A stretch of DNA of 64,000 bases, from positions 1-64,000 of the forward strand of contig JANQPG010000011.1 of the NCBI GenBank assembly GCA_028289545.1. The letters run 5' to 3'. The position numbers and the translations under genes are program-made. Below, piece after piece: positions 14,948 through 28,300 of the stretch; positions within the stretch are counted from its first letter, which is position 1, and every line of letters begins with the position of its first letter. Under the pieces are notes generated by a model, which was given only the letters and a program-made list of their open reading frames with translations, made no database searches and had not been told where the DNA came from. This stretch comes from Woeseiaceae bacterium (GTDB lineage Bacteria; Pseudomonadota; Gammaproteobacteria; Steroidobacterales; Woeseiaceae).

Positions 14948-15853
14948 TTACCGGTTCACCGCGGTGTCCAGTCGTGGGGACAAATGCTCCACCAGAAAAT
15001 CGAGCAGCGCACGGAGTTTGGGCGTTGCTCCACGGTGACTGAGATAAAGAGCAGAGACAGGCGCGGGATGTGCGGACCATGAGGGCAGAACTGGCAGCAG
15101 TGGCGGTGCTCCCGGCCCCTGCGCCAGGTACGGCGGCAGCATCGCAATACCCAGCCCCGACGCGGCGAGGTGCCTGATGCTGCCGAAGTCGTTCGCGCAT
15201 GCACGTGCCGTAACCTTCAGTGTGACCGAGCGACCCGGCCCTCTCAGGCGCCATTGACCGCCCCGGCCCGAATCGTTCATTACCAGCAGATCGTGCTCCG
15301 GCAACGCCTCCGGCGAGTCCGGCTCGCCGGTCCGGGCAAGGTATTCGCGACTGGCATATAGTCCGGGCGTAACGCAGCCCAGGGAACGCTGTATCAGGCT
15401 GCTCGCCTCGAGTTTGCCGACCCGAATCGCCACGTCGATGCCTTCCTCCAGCAAATCGACTCGCCGGTTGCTCTGCTCCAGCGTGATCTGAATCTCCGGA
15501 TAAGCCCGCAGAAACTCGCCCAGCAAAGGCGTTAGCAGACCTTGCCCGATATCCCACGGGGCGCTGATCCGAACTTCTCCTCTGGGTATTTCGACCAGGC
15601 TGTGTACCGCAACGTCGGCCTGTTCAGCCTCCGCCTTGATGCGCTCACAGAAGCCGAGGTACAGCTCTCCGGCTTCGGTGAGGCGCAGGCTTCGCGTCGT
15701 GCGCTCCAGCAATCGCAAACCCAGCGAGTCTTCCAGCATGGCGATGCGTCGGCTGACGGTCGACTTCGGGATCTCCAGCCGTTCCGCCGCCGCGGTAAAA
15801 CTGTGTGCTTCCGCAACGCTAGCAAACAGCCCCATATCGTTGAGATTCTGCAC
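14948..15853 (-). CDS. LysR-family transcriptional regulator
   Basis: A 301-residue LysR protein of normal length. The N-terminal HTH is at residues 5-65 (FTAAAERLEIPKSTVSRRIA, LEDSLGLRLLERTTRSLRLT), followed by the substrate-binding domain (GEVRISAPWDIGQGLLTPLL, VDLLEEGIDVAIRVGKLEAS). The type is that of the large YafC/DsdC-like group. It is divergent from the DUF1330 gene, with two inverted repeats in the 117-bp gap, so it probably controls that gene and itself. Confidence 0.92.
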   Translation of the reverse strand: MQNLNDMGLFASVAEAHSFTAAAERLEIPKSTVSRRIAMLEDSLGLRLLERTTRSLRLTEAGELYLGFCERIKAEAEQADVAVHSLVEIPRGEVRISAPWDIGQGLLTPLLGEFLRAYPEIQITLEQSNRRVDLLEEGIDVAIRVGKLEASSLIQRSLGCVTPGLYASREYLARTGEPDSPEALPEHDLLVMNDSGRGGQWRLRGPGRSVTLKVTARACANDFGSIRHLAASGLGIAMLPPYLAQGPGAPPLLPVLPSWSAHPAPVSALYLSHRGATPKLRALLDFLVEHLSPRLDTAVNR

Positions 15854-15868
15854 GATCGTATGCCTCGA

Positions 15869-15927
15869 TTGTCTCGTTTTTGGGATAGTGTTTCCAATAT
15901 AGCGTATTTATCGCTATTTCGAGACAA
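15869..15927. promoter_or_regulatory. LysR / DUF1330 intergenic operator region
   Basis: Outer arms TTGTCTCG (15869-15876) and CGAGACAA (15920-15927) are exact inverse copies 43 bp apart. Inside lies AGCGTATTTATCGCT (15901-15915), a T-N11-A type element as bound by LysR proteins. Contact by a LysR tetramer spanning the AT-rich gap is likely. Confidence 0.55.
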
Positions 15928-15970
15928 ATTAACGTAGGCAGGGCCAACACCGTTACCGAGGAGATTTGCC

Positions 15971-16282
15971 ATGACTGCCTACTGCATCTGGGACAACGTC
16001 GAAGTCACCGATCCCAACAAACTCGAGCAATACAAACAGGGTGTACTGCCTGTTGTCGAAAAATACGGCGGCCGCTACCTCGTGGTTGGCGGCGCGTTCG
16101 ACGTTGTCGAGGGAAGCTGGCCGCTCACGTATCCGGTCATCATCGAGTTCCCCAGTCTCGAGGCCGCGCATCGTTGGTACGGTTCGGATGACTACGCTGA
16201 TTGGAAAAAGCTGCGGCAGAGCGCATCGATGGCCAACGCGGTGTTCATCGAAGGATTGCCGGTCAACGCCGACGCGGCATAA
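15971..16282 (+). CDS. DUF1330 family protein
   Basis: A 103-residue protein with the dimeric ferredoxin-like DUF1330 pattern: YCIWDNVEVTDPNKLEQYKQ, VEKYGGRYLVVGG, EGSWPLTYPVIIEFPSLEAA and WYGSDDYADWKKLRQSAS. The fold is alpha+beta barrel-like; the molecular function of the family is not established. GAGGAG lies upstream of the ATG. It is divergent from the LysR gene and is its likely target. Confidence 0.9.
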   Translation: MTAYCIWDNVEVTDPNKLEQYKQGVLPVVEKYGGRYLVVGGAFDVVEGSWPLTYPVIIEFPSLEAAHRWYGSDDYADWKKLRQSASMANAVFIEGLPVNADAA

Positions 16283-16300
16283 CGCCAACCAACGCACGGC

Positions 16301-16331
16301 GACTCCCCGGGGGCGGCCCCCCCTGGGAGTC
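16301..16331. terminator. GC-rich hairpin between convergent genes
   Basis: GACTCCC and GGGAGTC form a 7-bp outer stem; after one mismatch, five G:C pairs close a short loop. It lies between the DUF1330 stop and the autotransporter stop. No clear T-tract follows, so strong intrinsic termination is uncertain. Confidence 0.5.
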
Positions 16332-16352
16332 AATTACCGCCGGACCGGCAAT

Positions 16353-19300
16353 TCAGAACGTAAAGATCAACTTGCCGTTGACTCCGCTTGCACTGCGGTT
16401 GCTCGACTCGTCAGCGTCGTAGCTCAGCGAGAAACGCAGGTTGCCGCTGGTTGCGCGTAGCCCGACGCCAAAGATGCCGTGAGTACGATCCAGATCGGCC
16501 TCATTGCCCATGCCCGCCACGCCGACCGGGCCGCCGGCCAGGCGGCCGATGCTCGTCGTATTGGGGTCGCTAATGTAGTGCTGCAGACCAACGCGACCAA
16601 ACACTTCCCAGTTGACGTCGTTCGCGAACAGCGAACCGGTGGACACTTCCACCGAAGGCGTCACCCAGAAATAGTTATCCGAGCGGCCGTCGACAACGAG
16701 GTTTTGCTCGGCGGCGCCAATCTCGGACAGAGCGTTGCCCTTGAGATGCGCGTAGCCGAAGTCGACGCCACTCTCAAAGCGGTAGCGGCCGATGTCGCGA
16801 CGGTCGACAAAGCCGATGAGGCCGCTCAGAAATACGACATCAGTGTCCGCTTCGGCAAGGTAACTCTCGGTGACGTCCAGCAATCGCTGCGTTTCATAAC
16901 TCGACTGGCCGAGCGCCGCCTGCAGCACCATGGCCCGGTTGTTGCGCATCGGCAGCTCGCCAATGGCACTCAGCTGCCAGGACCGGCCACGTGTGACCCA
17001 ACGCTCTTCGAAACCGGAGAAGTCCGTGTCGTCGAGCGCAAAACCGACGCCCCACACGCTGTCGTCAGGCCGGCGGTACTGCCAGCCGAAGGCATAACGG
17101 CGACCGTCACCCTCCACTTCGGGTGAGCCGAGACCTCCGTCCCTGTCCATATCCTGCACGTCGTAGCGCAGCCACAGGCATTCGTCTTCGTCTTCGCTGG
17201 CGTAAGCGTCGCCAACGTCACAGCGCTCGCGCACGTTGCGCAAGAAACTCTGGGCGCCGGCCAGGGTTTGCGCCTGCTGCTCGGCATAGATCTCGGGGCT
17301 CAGCTGAGTCATGACGTTCCGGTACTCCTCGAGATCGCCGATCGCGACGAGCCTGATGACCGTATCGGCCAGTTCCTCGGTGCTGCCCGCCAGCTGCACC
17401 CGGTTGAAGTAGTCGCCCGTGCTCGTGCGGTTGTCGCCGAGGCCCGTCGGTGAAAAATCCACCGCGTAGGCAAGATCCAGGGCATTTGCCGATTCGAGGA
17501 GGTCGTAGGTCACGACCACGGACGGGGCCGTCACGAAGTTGATGCCGCTGTTGGTGTACCCGGCACCGCTGCCGAACAGCGTCCTCGTAAACTCGCCCGG
17601 CAATATCACTTGAGTGTTCAGCAGGCTCAATATCACGTCGCCCGCCGTATCTACGCTGCCCGTCGCAGTCACTGCATCGAGCGAATCGCTCAGGAAATCC
17701 AGCTCCGTCTCGAACACACCCGATGCAGTCTGCACGAAGCTGCCGTTGAGCGCCGTGGCCTGCGCGAAGTTGCGGCCGCCCGGCGCGAGTGTACCGGCAT
17801 TCGTCAGCAGGCCGTCGACACTGCCGAGATCGACCGTTGCACCCGATTCGAACAGCGCGTCGAGTTCGTTGTTGACCGCGTTGCTGCCGCCCCCGAGATC
17901 GAGATTGCCGACGAGTTCTCCCTCGTTCTGGATCGTGTCGTTACCCGCGCCGGCCCGTATCGCGAGGCCGTCGATGCCGTCCATCGTCGTGATGAGGCCG
18001 CGGTTGATGACAGTGTTGTCTGCTATTCCGTCCATCGTGATTGCGGTCCCGCCAATGCCGCCAACTAGCGAGCGGTCAGCCGACAGCGAGATACGAATGT
18101 CGCCGCTGCCCTGGCTGCCGAGGCTTTGTGCAATCACGGCGTTGGAGCCTTCACCCATCGCAAAGATATCGCCGGCAATTTCCAGATCGATCGAGTCGCC
18201 GGCGCCCGTTCCGCCGGCACTGCCGAAGAAGGCACCGTCGACAAAACCACCGCCGCCGCCGAGACTTTGCGCAATGACGCCGTTGGCGCTGCTGCCCTCG
18301 GTAACGATGTCTCTCAAGAATATGGCGGTAATCGCGCCGCCGTCTCCCGAGTTATCGGTCGAAAACTGCACAGCCGCGGGTGCAAGGTCCGTAAACACGG
18401 CGCCGCCACCGCCGCCGATGGATTGCAAAAGTACACCGTGCGACCGGTCGCCGGCCGTGTTGACGCTGTCGCGGACGAACAGGTCGATATCGCCCCCGTC
18501 ACCGGAGGCGCCGTTGCTGCCGCCCAGAGTAACGGTCAGGTTTTCGGCGCCTTGTACGCGTGCTTCACCGCCACCGCTACCGATGCTCTGCAGTATCAAT
18601 CCGGACGACAGGTTACCGGCTGTTGCGATGCCGCCGTTGTGGTTCAGTGCGACGTCGCCGCCGTTCAGCATGCTGCCGCCGTTGCTGCCGAGCGTAATGG
18701 CCGTGGCGCCGAGGAAAGCGGCCATAGGCTGCGGGGCGTTCGCGTCGCTGGTTGTCGTTGCCGGATCGGGTTCGTCGAAATCGAACGCGAGAGACAGACT
18801 TCCGCCGCCACCGCCGACACTCGAGACGAACAAGCCGTGCGAGAGATCACCTTCGGTAACGACGTTGCCGTTCTGCGCATGATCGATCAGCCCCCCCGAT
18901 TCGTTGCTGCCGTTGGTGCCGCCCAATCGGTATGACAGCTCGCCCAGAAGTGCACTGTCACCGCTGAAGGCATAGTTGGCGCGACCGCCGCCGCCACCCA
19001 CCGACTGCAGGGCCACCCCGTGGCTGTTCTGTCCCATCGACAAGATGTCGCCGTCATGACGACTGTCGAGGTCGCCGCCAGCATTGTTTTGACCGTCGAG
19101 GCCGCCCAGTTCGACGTCGACATCAATCGCCGCAACCTCTTCGTCGGTCGCTTCCGCAATACCGAGATTGACGTCGACCGTCGCTGAGCCGCCACCGCCG
19201 CCGACCGCCATCGAGCCGTTGCCCGCGCCGTTGTCGCCAAATACGCCGAACGTGCCCGTATTGTTAATCGTCACGTTGCCGGCGTTCGTATCCTGCTGCT

Positions 19301-22300
19301 CCTCGCCGCCGATCCTGAGTTCCAGCACCGGGATTTCTTCGAACGGCAATATGTCGCCGACATCGGGTATCTCCGGTAAATCCGCGCCGAAAATGCCCGC
19401 AATTGTCTCGAACTTGCTGATCGTCGTACCGCCACCGCCGTTGATGCTGTCAGCCTTGATCGCCTGCGCACCGTCGCCGAACACCGAGATATCGCCGCTG
19501 TGGTTCACGGTCACTTCGCCGCCCAGGCCGCCGTCGCCGCCCAGAGCACCAACGATCTTTTTCACGGCGCCGGCAACGAACTTGTTGCTGTTGCCACCCT
19601 GAACCCAGCCCGTGTTGCCACCGCCGCCGCCGATGCTCTGCGCGAACACGCCGTGCGCGTTTTCGCCGCGGGTCACAATCTGTCCGCTGTTGTTGACGAC
19701 TACCGTGCCGGCATCGCCGCCGTTACCGCCGACGCCACCGACAGACAGCATCCTGTCGCTGCTCTTGGAGGCACCCGAATTCGACGCCTTCTTGGCCGAG
19801 CCAATGACCTTGTTGATCACGAGCACCATGCCGCCGTTGCCGCCGCCACCGCCGATACTCTGAGCGAAGACGCCGTGCGCGTTTTCGCCGGTCGTGTCGA
19901 TCAGCGCGTCGTTGTCGACCGTGACGTCGCCGGCAATGCCCCCGTCGCCGCCAAATCCGCCGACGTTGAGGCTCATCAGCGTGGCGTTGCGGCCGCTCGT
20001 ATTGTTGTCCTGGGCAAAACGGCCATTGATGATCGAGCTGCCGTTGCCGCCACCGCCGCCAATGCTTTGCGCCAGGATGCCGTAGGAGTCGTCTCCTTCG
20101 GTCACGATCATGCCGCCGCTTCCATCTGCCGCTGCGCGGTTGGCAACCGTTACATCGCCGGCAACAGCACCGTCGCCGCCTTCTCCGCCGATGTTCATCG
20201 TTGCCGTGCGCGACGAGCGGCTGCCGGTTTCCCGCGAGATATCGAGATTGACGATCAACCCGGCGTTGCCGCCACCGCCCGCAATACTCTGCGCGCGTAT
20301 GCCGGCCGACTCGCGGCCCGTCGTCATGATGGCGCCCTCATTCGTAACGTCGACGTTTGCACTGGTGCCGCCCGAACCGCCTGCGCCACCGATGCCCACG
20401 GTCATCGCATTATTGCGGCCGTTGCCGGCCAGCGTGCCGTTGACGACAATACCGCCGTCGCCGCCGCCACCGCCGATGCTCTGCGCCGAAACGCCCGTCG
20501 ATTCGTCGCCGGTCGTGGCGATCACGCCGCGATTGGTTACCGAGACCGCAGCACCCGCGGCGCCCGTGCCGCCGCTGCCACCGACGGAGACGCCCAGGCT
20601 GTTGTTGCCGTTGCCCGATGCGCCGCCTGCCTGGATGGCAATCTGTCCCGCGTAGCCGCCCGTGCCGCCGCCACCGCCGATACTCTGCGCGTAGACGCCG
20701 TGCGCCCTGTCGCCGTCGGTGACAATCGTCGCACCGCTGTCGACCGACACTTCGCCGGCAACACCGCCGTCGCCGCCGCTGCCGCCGACGCCGACTCGCA
20801 ACGAACTCGTTTCGCGGAACACGATGTTTGTCGCCGCGCCGCCGATACCGCCGCCGCCGCCCACGCTTTGTGCGTGAATGCCGTGCGCCTCCAGACCTGC
20901 GGTCATGACCGTGCCGCCGAGGGTTACGTTCACGTTGCCCGCGCGGCCGCCCATACCACCTTCAAGGCCAACCGAAACGTTCACTCCGGTGGAGCGTGCC
21001 GATTCGCCTTCGCCGCTGGAGCTCGAGAAACCCACCGACGTTGCGCCGCTCTTACCGCCCGCATTACCCACGCTTTGTGCGAGCACGCCCACGGCGCGAT
21101 CACCCTCCGTGGTGAGCGTGCCGTCGGCGTCGACGGTTACGTCGCCGCCAACACCGCCGGTGCCGCCGACCCGGCCAATCGCAATATTGAGCGCGTTGCT
21201 GGAGCCCAGGCTGGTCGCCATGTTCATGGCGGCGTTGCCGCCTCCTCCGCCTACGCTCTGCGCGAAGATCGCCATCGAATCGTCGCCGACTGTCGCAATG
21301 TCGCCGCTGTGAGTGACGTCGACTTCGCCGCCGTCGCCGCCGTCACCTGGCGCTCCGCCGATGGCCAGATTGAAAGCCGTGGATTTCTTGTTGAATCCAG
21401 CCGCCGCGTTGATGTTCGCGTTGCCACCGCCGCCGCCAACCGACTGAGCCATGATGGCTACGCTCTGGCGTCCGTCCGTAACGATGTCGCCGGTGTGGTT
21501 GACCGTCGTCAACATGCCGTTGCCCGGATCACCGCCGGCGCCACCAATCGTAATCATTGCCGAGACCGGCTCGTCGTCAGTCGCGACACCGCTCAGCGCA
21601 AACTGTAAATTCAGGCCGGCATTGCCGCCCCCGCCGCCGATGCTCTGTGCGGTCAGGCCGTTTGCCTGGTCGCCGCGCGTCCGCAGGAGCGTTGCGTTGT
21701 TCGTTCCGCGGGTCACGCTGACCTCACCCGCGTCACCGCCGCCTCCGCCGGACGCACCGACGTTCAGCGCAATAGGATTGCCGCGCGTTGCCACGCCGGA
21801 GATGTTCGCGCCGCCATTGCCGCCGCCACCGCCGACACTCTGAGCAAGAATGCCGTTGGCGCGATCGCCGAAGCGCGTGAAGTCGTCGCCAGCCTCATCG
21901 AGTTCGGCCAGCGCAACGCCGCTAACGTCAATGACGCCGTCGCTGTTTAGCACCACATTGCCGGCGTCCGCTCCAAGGCCACCGGAGCCGCCCACACCGA
22001 CAACGCCCGCGAAACCTTCACCCGCCGCGAGGTTGCCCGAAACATTCAGCGCACCGTTGCCGCCGCCGCCCGCAACACTTTGAGCCAGCACGCCAATCGA
22101 ATTGACGCCGTCGACCAGAACGTCGCCGGTCTGAGTAAGATTGACGTTGCCGGATTCGTTGCCTGCCCCGCCGGCGCCACCCATGCCGAACACAACAGAG
22201 GGAAGGTCGGAATCGCGGTTGACCTGCAGGCCGCCGCTAATGTTGATGCCGCCGTTACCGCCGCCACCACCAACGCTTTGCGCAACGATGCCGCGAGCCG

Positions 22301-25300
22301 CTTCACCCTGTGCCGAAACCTGCCCAACCGCAACCGTGGCATTGACGTTCCCGGCCGTTCCGCCACCGCCGCCGGAACCGCCGACGCCTACTGTGACCGC
22401 ACCGTCGGAGACAATCCCGGCCGACACGTTGATGCCACCGTTACCGCCGCCACCGCCGACCGACTGGGCTATCACTGCGGCGCGTGAGTCTCCAATCGAG
22501 ACGACGTCGTCCGCCGCAACATCGAGACCTACGTCGCCCGCGTTGCCGCCCGTGCCGCCAAAACCGCCGACGCCCAGCGTCACGGCGTTCCCCGTACCAC
22601 TTGAGCCGCCCGGAGTGAACGCAATACCCGCCGATACGTTGATGCCGCCATTGCCCCCCGAACCGCCGACGCTCTGTGCCACGATGCCGTTCGAACCACC
22701 GCTAATGATACGCCGCTCGAGGCCGTCGATCGTTTCGGTGGTTTCTGATTCGAAACCCGTCGCAATCACGTCGCCGCTGACGTTGGCTGTTACGTTGCCG
22801 GCGTTACCGCCGCCGGCGCCAAAGCCTCCCAGGCCCAACGCAGCCGATAACGCCGTGCCGTTGCTGCTGCCGGCAATCGCGCCCGATACGTTGAGACCAC
22901 CGTTACCGCCGCCGCCGCCGATACTCTGCGCAACCACACCGTCCGCGCCGGAACCCATTGTGCGGGTCAGCCCGCTGCGCGTAAGCATTACATCGCCGCT
23001 TTCACCGGCTCCGCCGCCGAAGCCGCCAATGCCCAGCGAGGCCGAACCCGACGCCTGGCGACTCAGGTTCACCGCGCCCGACACATTGAGACCACCGTTG
23101 CCGCCGCCGCCGCCGAGACTCTGCGCCATGACGCCAAATGCGTCGCTGCCGGTCGTCACGACGTCACCCGTAATCGTGCCCGTCACCATGGCGGCATCGC
23201 CACCGCCGCCGCCAAAACCGCCCACACCGGCGGCAATTGTGCCGCCGCCGTTGTTTGCAATCGTCGCGCCGCCCGTAACGTTGATACCGCCGTTGCCGCC
23301 GCCGCCACCCAGGCTTTGCAGCAGCGCACCGTAGGCGTCGTCGCCGGAGGTCGTGATGTTGCCCGCAAACGTACCGTCCACGATGTCGCTGTCACCGGCG
23401 CCGCCGCCGAAGCCACCGACCCCGACACCCACGGTTCCCGCACCGGAACCCGACGCGGTGAGACCGGCCGTCACGTTCATGCCGCCGTTGCCGCCACCCC
23501 CGCCGAGGCTCTGCACCAGCAGACCGCCGGAGTTGTTGCCCTCCGTGACGATGTTGCCCGTGACGTTGGCGCCGGCCGAGCCGGCGTCACCGCCGCCCCC
23601 GCCAGAACCGCCTATGCCAACGCCGACGTTGCCGCTGCCCGAACTCGTTGCCGAGATTGTGCCCGTGACATTGAACGCGCCGTTGCCGCCGCCACCGCCG
23701 ATCGACTGGCTGACAATCGCCGCCGCGTCGCTGCCGGCCGTCATGACATCACCCGTCACCGTTGTGCTGACTGCCTCCGACGTACCGCCGCCGTCACCCG
23801 ATCCACCGACGCCGACGCCGACCGTGCCCGCTCCGCTCCCGGCGATGGTGAGCCCCGCGGTGACGTTGAAGCCGCCGTTGCCGCCGCCGCCGCCGAGCGA
23901 CTGGGTCAGCACGCCGCCGGCACCGTCACCCAGCGTCGTTACGTTGCCGACAACCGTGCTGTCGGCCGTGCCGGCATTGCCGCCACCGCCGCCCGAGCCG
24001 CCAACACCAACCCCAATGTTGCCGCCGCCGGAACTCGTCGCCGAGAGGCTGCCGGTAACATTGAAGCCGCCGTTGCCGCCGCCACCGCCAACCGACTGAG
24101 TGGTGACGCCAACGGAATCGCTGCCCACGGTTACGACGTCCCCGGTCACGCTGCTGTTTGCCGCTACCGCGTTACCGGCGGAGTCGCCGGACCCGCCAAC
24201 GCCAACACCCACGGTGCCGCCGCCGCTACCCGAGATCGTGACGGTACCGGTGACGTTGAAGCCGCCGTTGCCGCCGCCACCGCCCAGCGATTGGGTCATT
24301 ACGCCGCCGGCGCGCTCACCCAGGGTCGTGACGTTGCCGACCAGCGTCGTGTCCGCCGTACCGGCATTGCCGCCGCTGCCGCCCGAACCGCCGATGCCGA
24401 CACCCACGTTGCCGCTGCCCGAACTCGTCGCGGACACGCTGCCGGTAATGTTGAATGCGCCGTTACCGCCACCGCCGCCGATCGACTGGGTAACAACACC
24501 GAAAGAATCGCTGCCGCTGGTGCCGACGTCGCCGGTGATCGTGTTATCGACCGCGTCCGAACTGCCGCCACTGCCGCCCGAGCCGCCGATACCGACCGCA
24601 ACGGAACCGCCCCCGCCGCCTGAAATGCCGATCGATCCGCTGACGTTGAAGCCACCGTTGCCGCCACCGCCGCCCAGGGACTGCGCAAGTACGCCGTCCG
24701 CCGCGTCACCCGCCGTGACTACGTTGCCCGTTACGGTGTTCATCACGGTTCCGGAACCGCCTCCGGCGCCACCTGCGCCGCCGATGCCGACGCTGATCGC
24801 ACCGCCGCCGCTGCCCGAACCGTCGATCGCACCCGTGACGTTGAACGCACCGTTGCCGCCGCCGCCGCCCAGCGACTGAGCGACGATACCGGTTGCCGCC
24901 TCGCCTTCGGTCACGACGTTGCCTGTCAGGGTCGACTCGACGTTGCCGCCCGTGCCGCCGCCAGCACCGCTGCCACCAATGCCGACACCCACGGTGCCGC
25001 TGCCCGTACCGCCGATGCTAATGCCTGCGGAGACGTTGAAGCCGCCGTTGCCGCCACCGCCGCCGACACTCTGCGCCAGCAGGCCGTTGGAGTTGTCACC
25101 GAAGGTCATGAGATCGCCGCGAACGATGCTCTCTACAAACTCACCGTCGCCGCCGCCGGCCCCGCTGCCGCCGATACCGACACCCACGGCGACGCTGCCG
25201 GTGCCGGCGCCGCTGCCCGACACGCTGACGTTGAAGCCGCCGTTGCCGCCGCCGCCACCGACCGATTGGGCAACTACCGCCGTCGAGTCCTCACCCATCG

Positions 25301-28300
25301 TCATGACGTTGTTGTCGACGGTCAGACCGACCGTCGATGCGTTGCTACCTGCGCCACCGCTGCCGCCGAGACCGACACCCACGGCGCCGCTGCCCGTACC
25401 GGCACCGCTCAACGCCACGCTGACATTGAAGCCGCCGTTGCCGCCACCGCCGCCGACCGATTGAGCAACAATGCCGCTTGAACGATCGCCCTCGGTTACC
25501 ACATCACCCGACGTCGACGCCGTGACTTCGCCGCCCGTCGCGCCCGTGCCGCCCGTGCCGCCGAGGCCGACGCTCACGGCGCCGGCGCCGGTGCCACCGG
25601 CCGCAAGGGTGCCGGTCACGTTGAATCCGCCGTTGCCGCCGCCGCCGCCGACGGACTGCGCTACGAAGCCGCTCGAGTTATCGCCGCGGGTCGTAATCAT
25701 GCCCTCGGACGATGCATTCACCAGACCGCCACTTGCGCCTGAGCCGCCCGATCCGCCCAGACCCACACCCACGGTTCCCGCACCCGTGCCGGCTCCGGCA
25801 ATGCCGGCCGACACGCTGAAACCGCCGTTACCGCCGCCACCACCGACGGACTGGGCAAGTATCCCCGTGGAGTTGTCGCCCGAGGTATCGACGTCCGATT
25901 CGAGATCGGCGCGAACTTCGCCGCCGCTACCGCCCGAACCGCCGCTGCCGCCGAGGCCAATGGTCACTGCACCCGCGCCCGTGCCAGCGCCCGCCGCGCC
26001 TACCGCGACGGCATAACCGCCGTTGCCGCCACCGCCGCCCACGGATTGCACAACAATACCCGTCGAGCTTTCACCGCTGGTCGTGACGGTGCCTTCGCGC
26101 GTTGCGAGAACGACGTTACCGCCCGAATTGCCGGTACCCGCGCTGCCGCCGATACCCAGAGATACGCTGCCCGCCGCTGCGCCGCCAACCGACAGGGAAC
26201 CGGTGACCGATCCGCCGCCGTTGCCGCCACCGCCGCCGACCGACTGCACGAGCATCCCGGTGGAAGCGTCACCTTCTGTAGTAACGTTACCTTGAGTGCC
26301 GACCGACACCTCGCCGCCGGCGCCACCTCCCGCACCGCTGCCGCCAACACCTGCGGCAACAGCTACGCCGACGCCATCGCTACCGGCAACCGCTATGGAG
26401 ACGGCCTGTCCGCCATTCCCGCCGCCGCCACCAACGCTCTGCGCCAGAAGCCCGGTCGAGCGATCACCCGTCGTGAGAATGGTGCCGTCGAGGCCCACTT
26501 CGGTCAGGTTGTCATCTGCGTCGAACGTACCGACCCGGACTTCGCCGCCTTCACCGCCGCCGCCGCCGTCGCCGCCAACACCGACGCTCACCGAGGCCGA
26601 TACGCCGGGTCCAATGGAACCGGCCACGCTAACAGCATAGCCGCCGTTGCCGCCGCCACCGCCAACGCTCTGCAACATCACTGCGGTCGAGTCCTCGCCG
26701 ACCGTTTCGATGACGCTCACTCCGCCGGCGCCGGGCGACATCGTGACGAGACCGCCGTCGCCGCCGGCACCGCCCTGGCCACCCACCGCAACCGATAACG
26801 CGCCGAACGCACCCGCGGAAACAGACACCGAGCCGCCGCCGTTACCGCCACCGCCGCCGACGGACTGTGCAAACAGGCCGGCGGATCGATCGCCTTCCGT
26901 GCGAACAACAGAGGCAGCACCGTCGCTGCTGCCCTGCAACGTGACTTCGACGTTCCCGCCGTCGCCGCCGTTACCGCCTGAACCGCCAATTCCTACGCTG
27001 ACGAACGGGCCGCCGGCGTTACCGCTGCCGCCGTTGCCGCCGCCGCCGCCGACGGATTGGGTGAAGATAGCCGATGCGTCGTCACCCTCCGTCGTAATGC
27101 TGCCCCCCTGCGTAACCCGAACGATCCCGCCGTTTCCGCCAGCGCCGCCGCGCCCGCCGACCGCAATCAGGCCGCCGGTATTGCCGCCGTCGCCGCCGCC
27201 ACCACCAATACTCTGGGCCACGATGCCGCGTGCGCCTGCACCGCGGGTGATGATCGACCCGAAGTTCCGCGCCACGACTTCACCGCCGTTGCCGGCCCTG
27301 CCGCCGCTGCCCCCGATGGCTACCAGGCCGCCGTTGCCGGAAGCCGCTCCTGCGCTGCCGCCGACCGACTGGACGAAGATCCCGTCGGAGCCCTGACCGA
27401 AGGTTGAAATGACGCCCGATGCGTTGTTGAACGCCTGCACGCGCCCGGCACTGCCGCCGCCCGAGCCCGCACCGCCAATCGAGATGAGTCCACCACCCCC
27501 ACCGCCGGAACCGCCACCACCGCCGATGCTCTGTGCAAACATGCCGCGTGAAAAACGGCCGGCCGTTACGATCTCACCGTTGTTGATCACATCGACTGCA
27601 CCGCCGTTGCCGCCGTTATCCGCGCTGCCCAGCAACGTGACGAGCAGATTGCCGCCGGTTCCGGCCGAGCCACCCGAACCGCCGACGCTCTGCGCAAAAA
27701 TGCCGTGGCTGAAATCACCGAAGGTATTGATCGTGCCGCTGCTTTCGTTGGTGATCGATACACCGCCGCCGCTGCCCCCGAAACCGCCGTCTCCGGACTC
27801 GCCGACGAGTCCCCATTGCGAACCGCCGTTGCCGCCGTTGTTGCTGACGCTCAGGCCGTAGATACCGAATGCGCCTTCGCCTGTCGTGATCACATCGCCG
27901 AAATTACGGACCGTTACGCTGCCGCCGTCGCTCGACTTGCCGCCCGTGCCACCACCCGGCGCCGCGAACCCGGAGCCGCCGTCGCCTGCCGCGCCACTGC
28001 GGCTGTAGGCAAAGATCCCGTGCAGACCCGTTCCTGACGTCGCTACCTGGACGCCATTGTTGTTGGTCACGTTCACCACGCCGCCACGGCCGCCGTTGCC
28101 GCCGTCGCGACCGCTCCAGAACGACAGGTAGGAATCACCGCCCTGGCCGCCGCGGCCGCCGCGGCTCGCGGCCAAAATGCCGAAGCGTGTAGCGGTGTTG
28201 ACGTTCGTGCTGTTGTCGACGGTTACGCTCGGACCGGTAGCGCCGTCGCCGCCGGCGCGCGGCGGCACGACGAGCGCGCCGTCACGCCCGTTGCTGCCGT

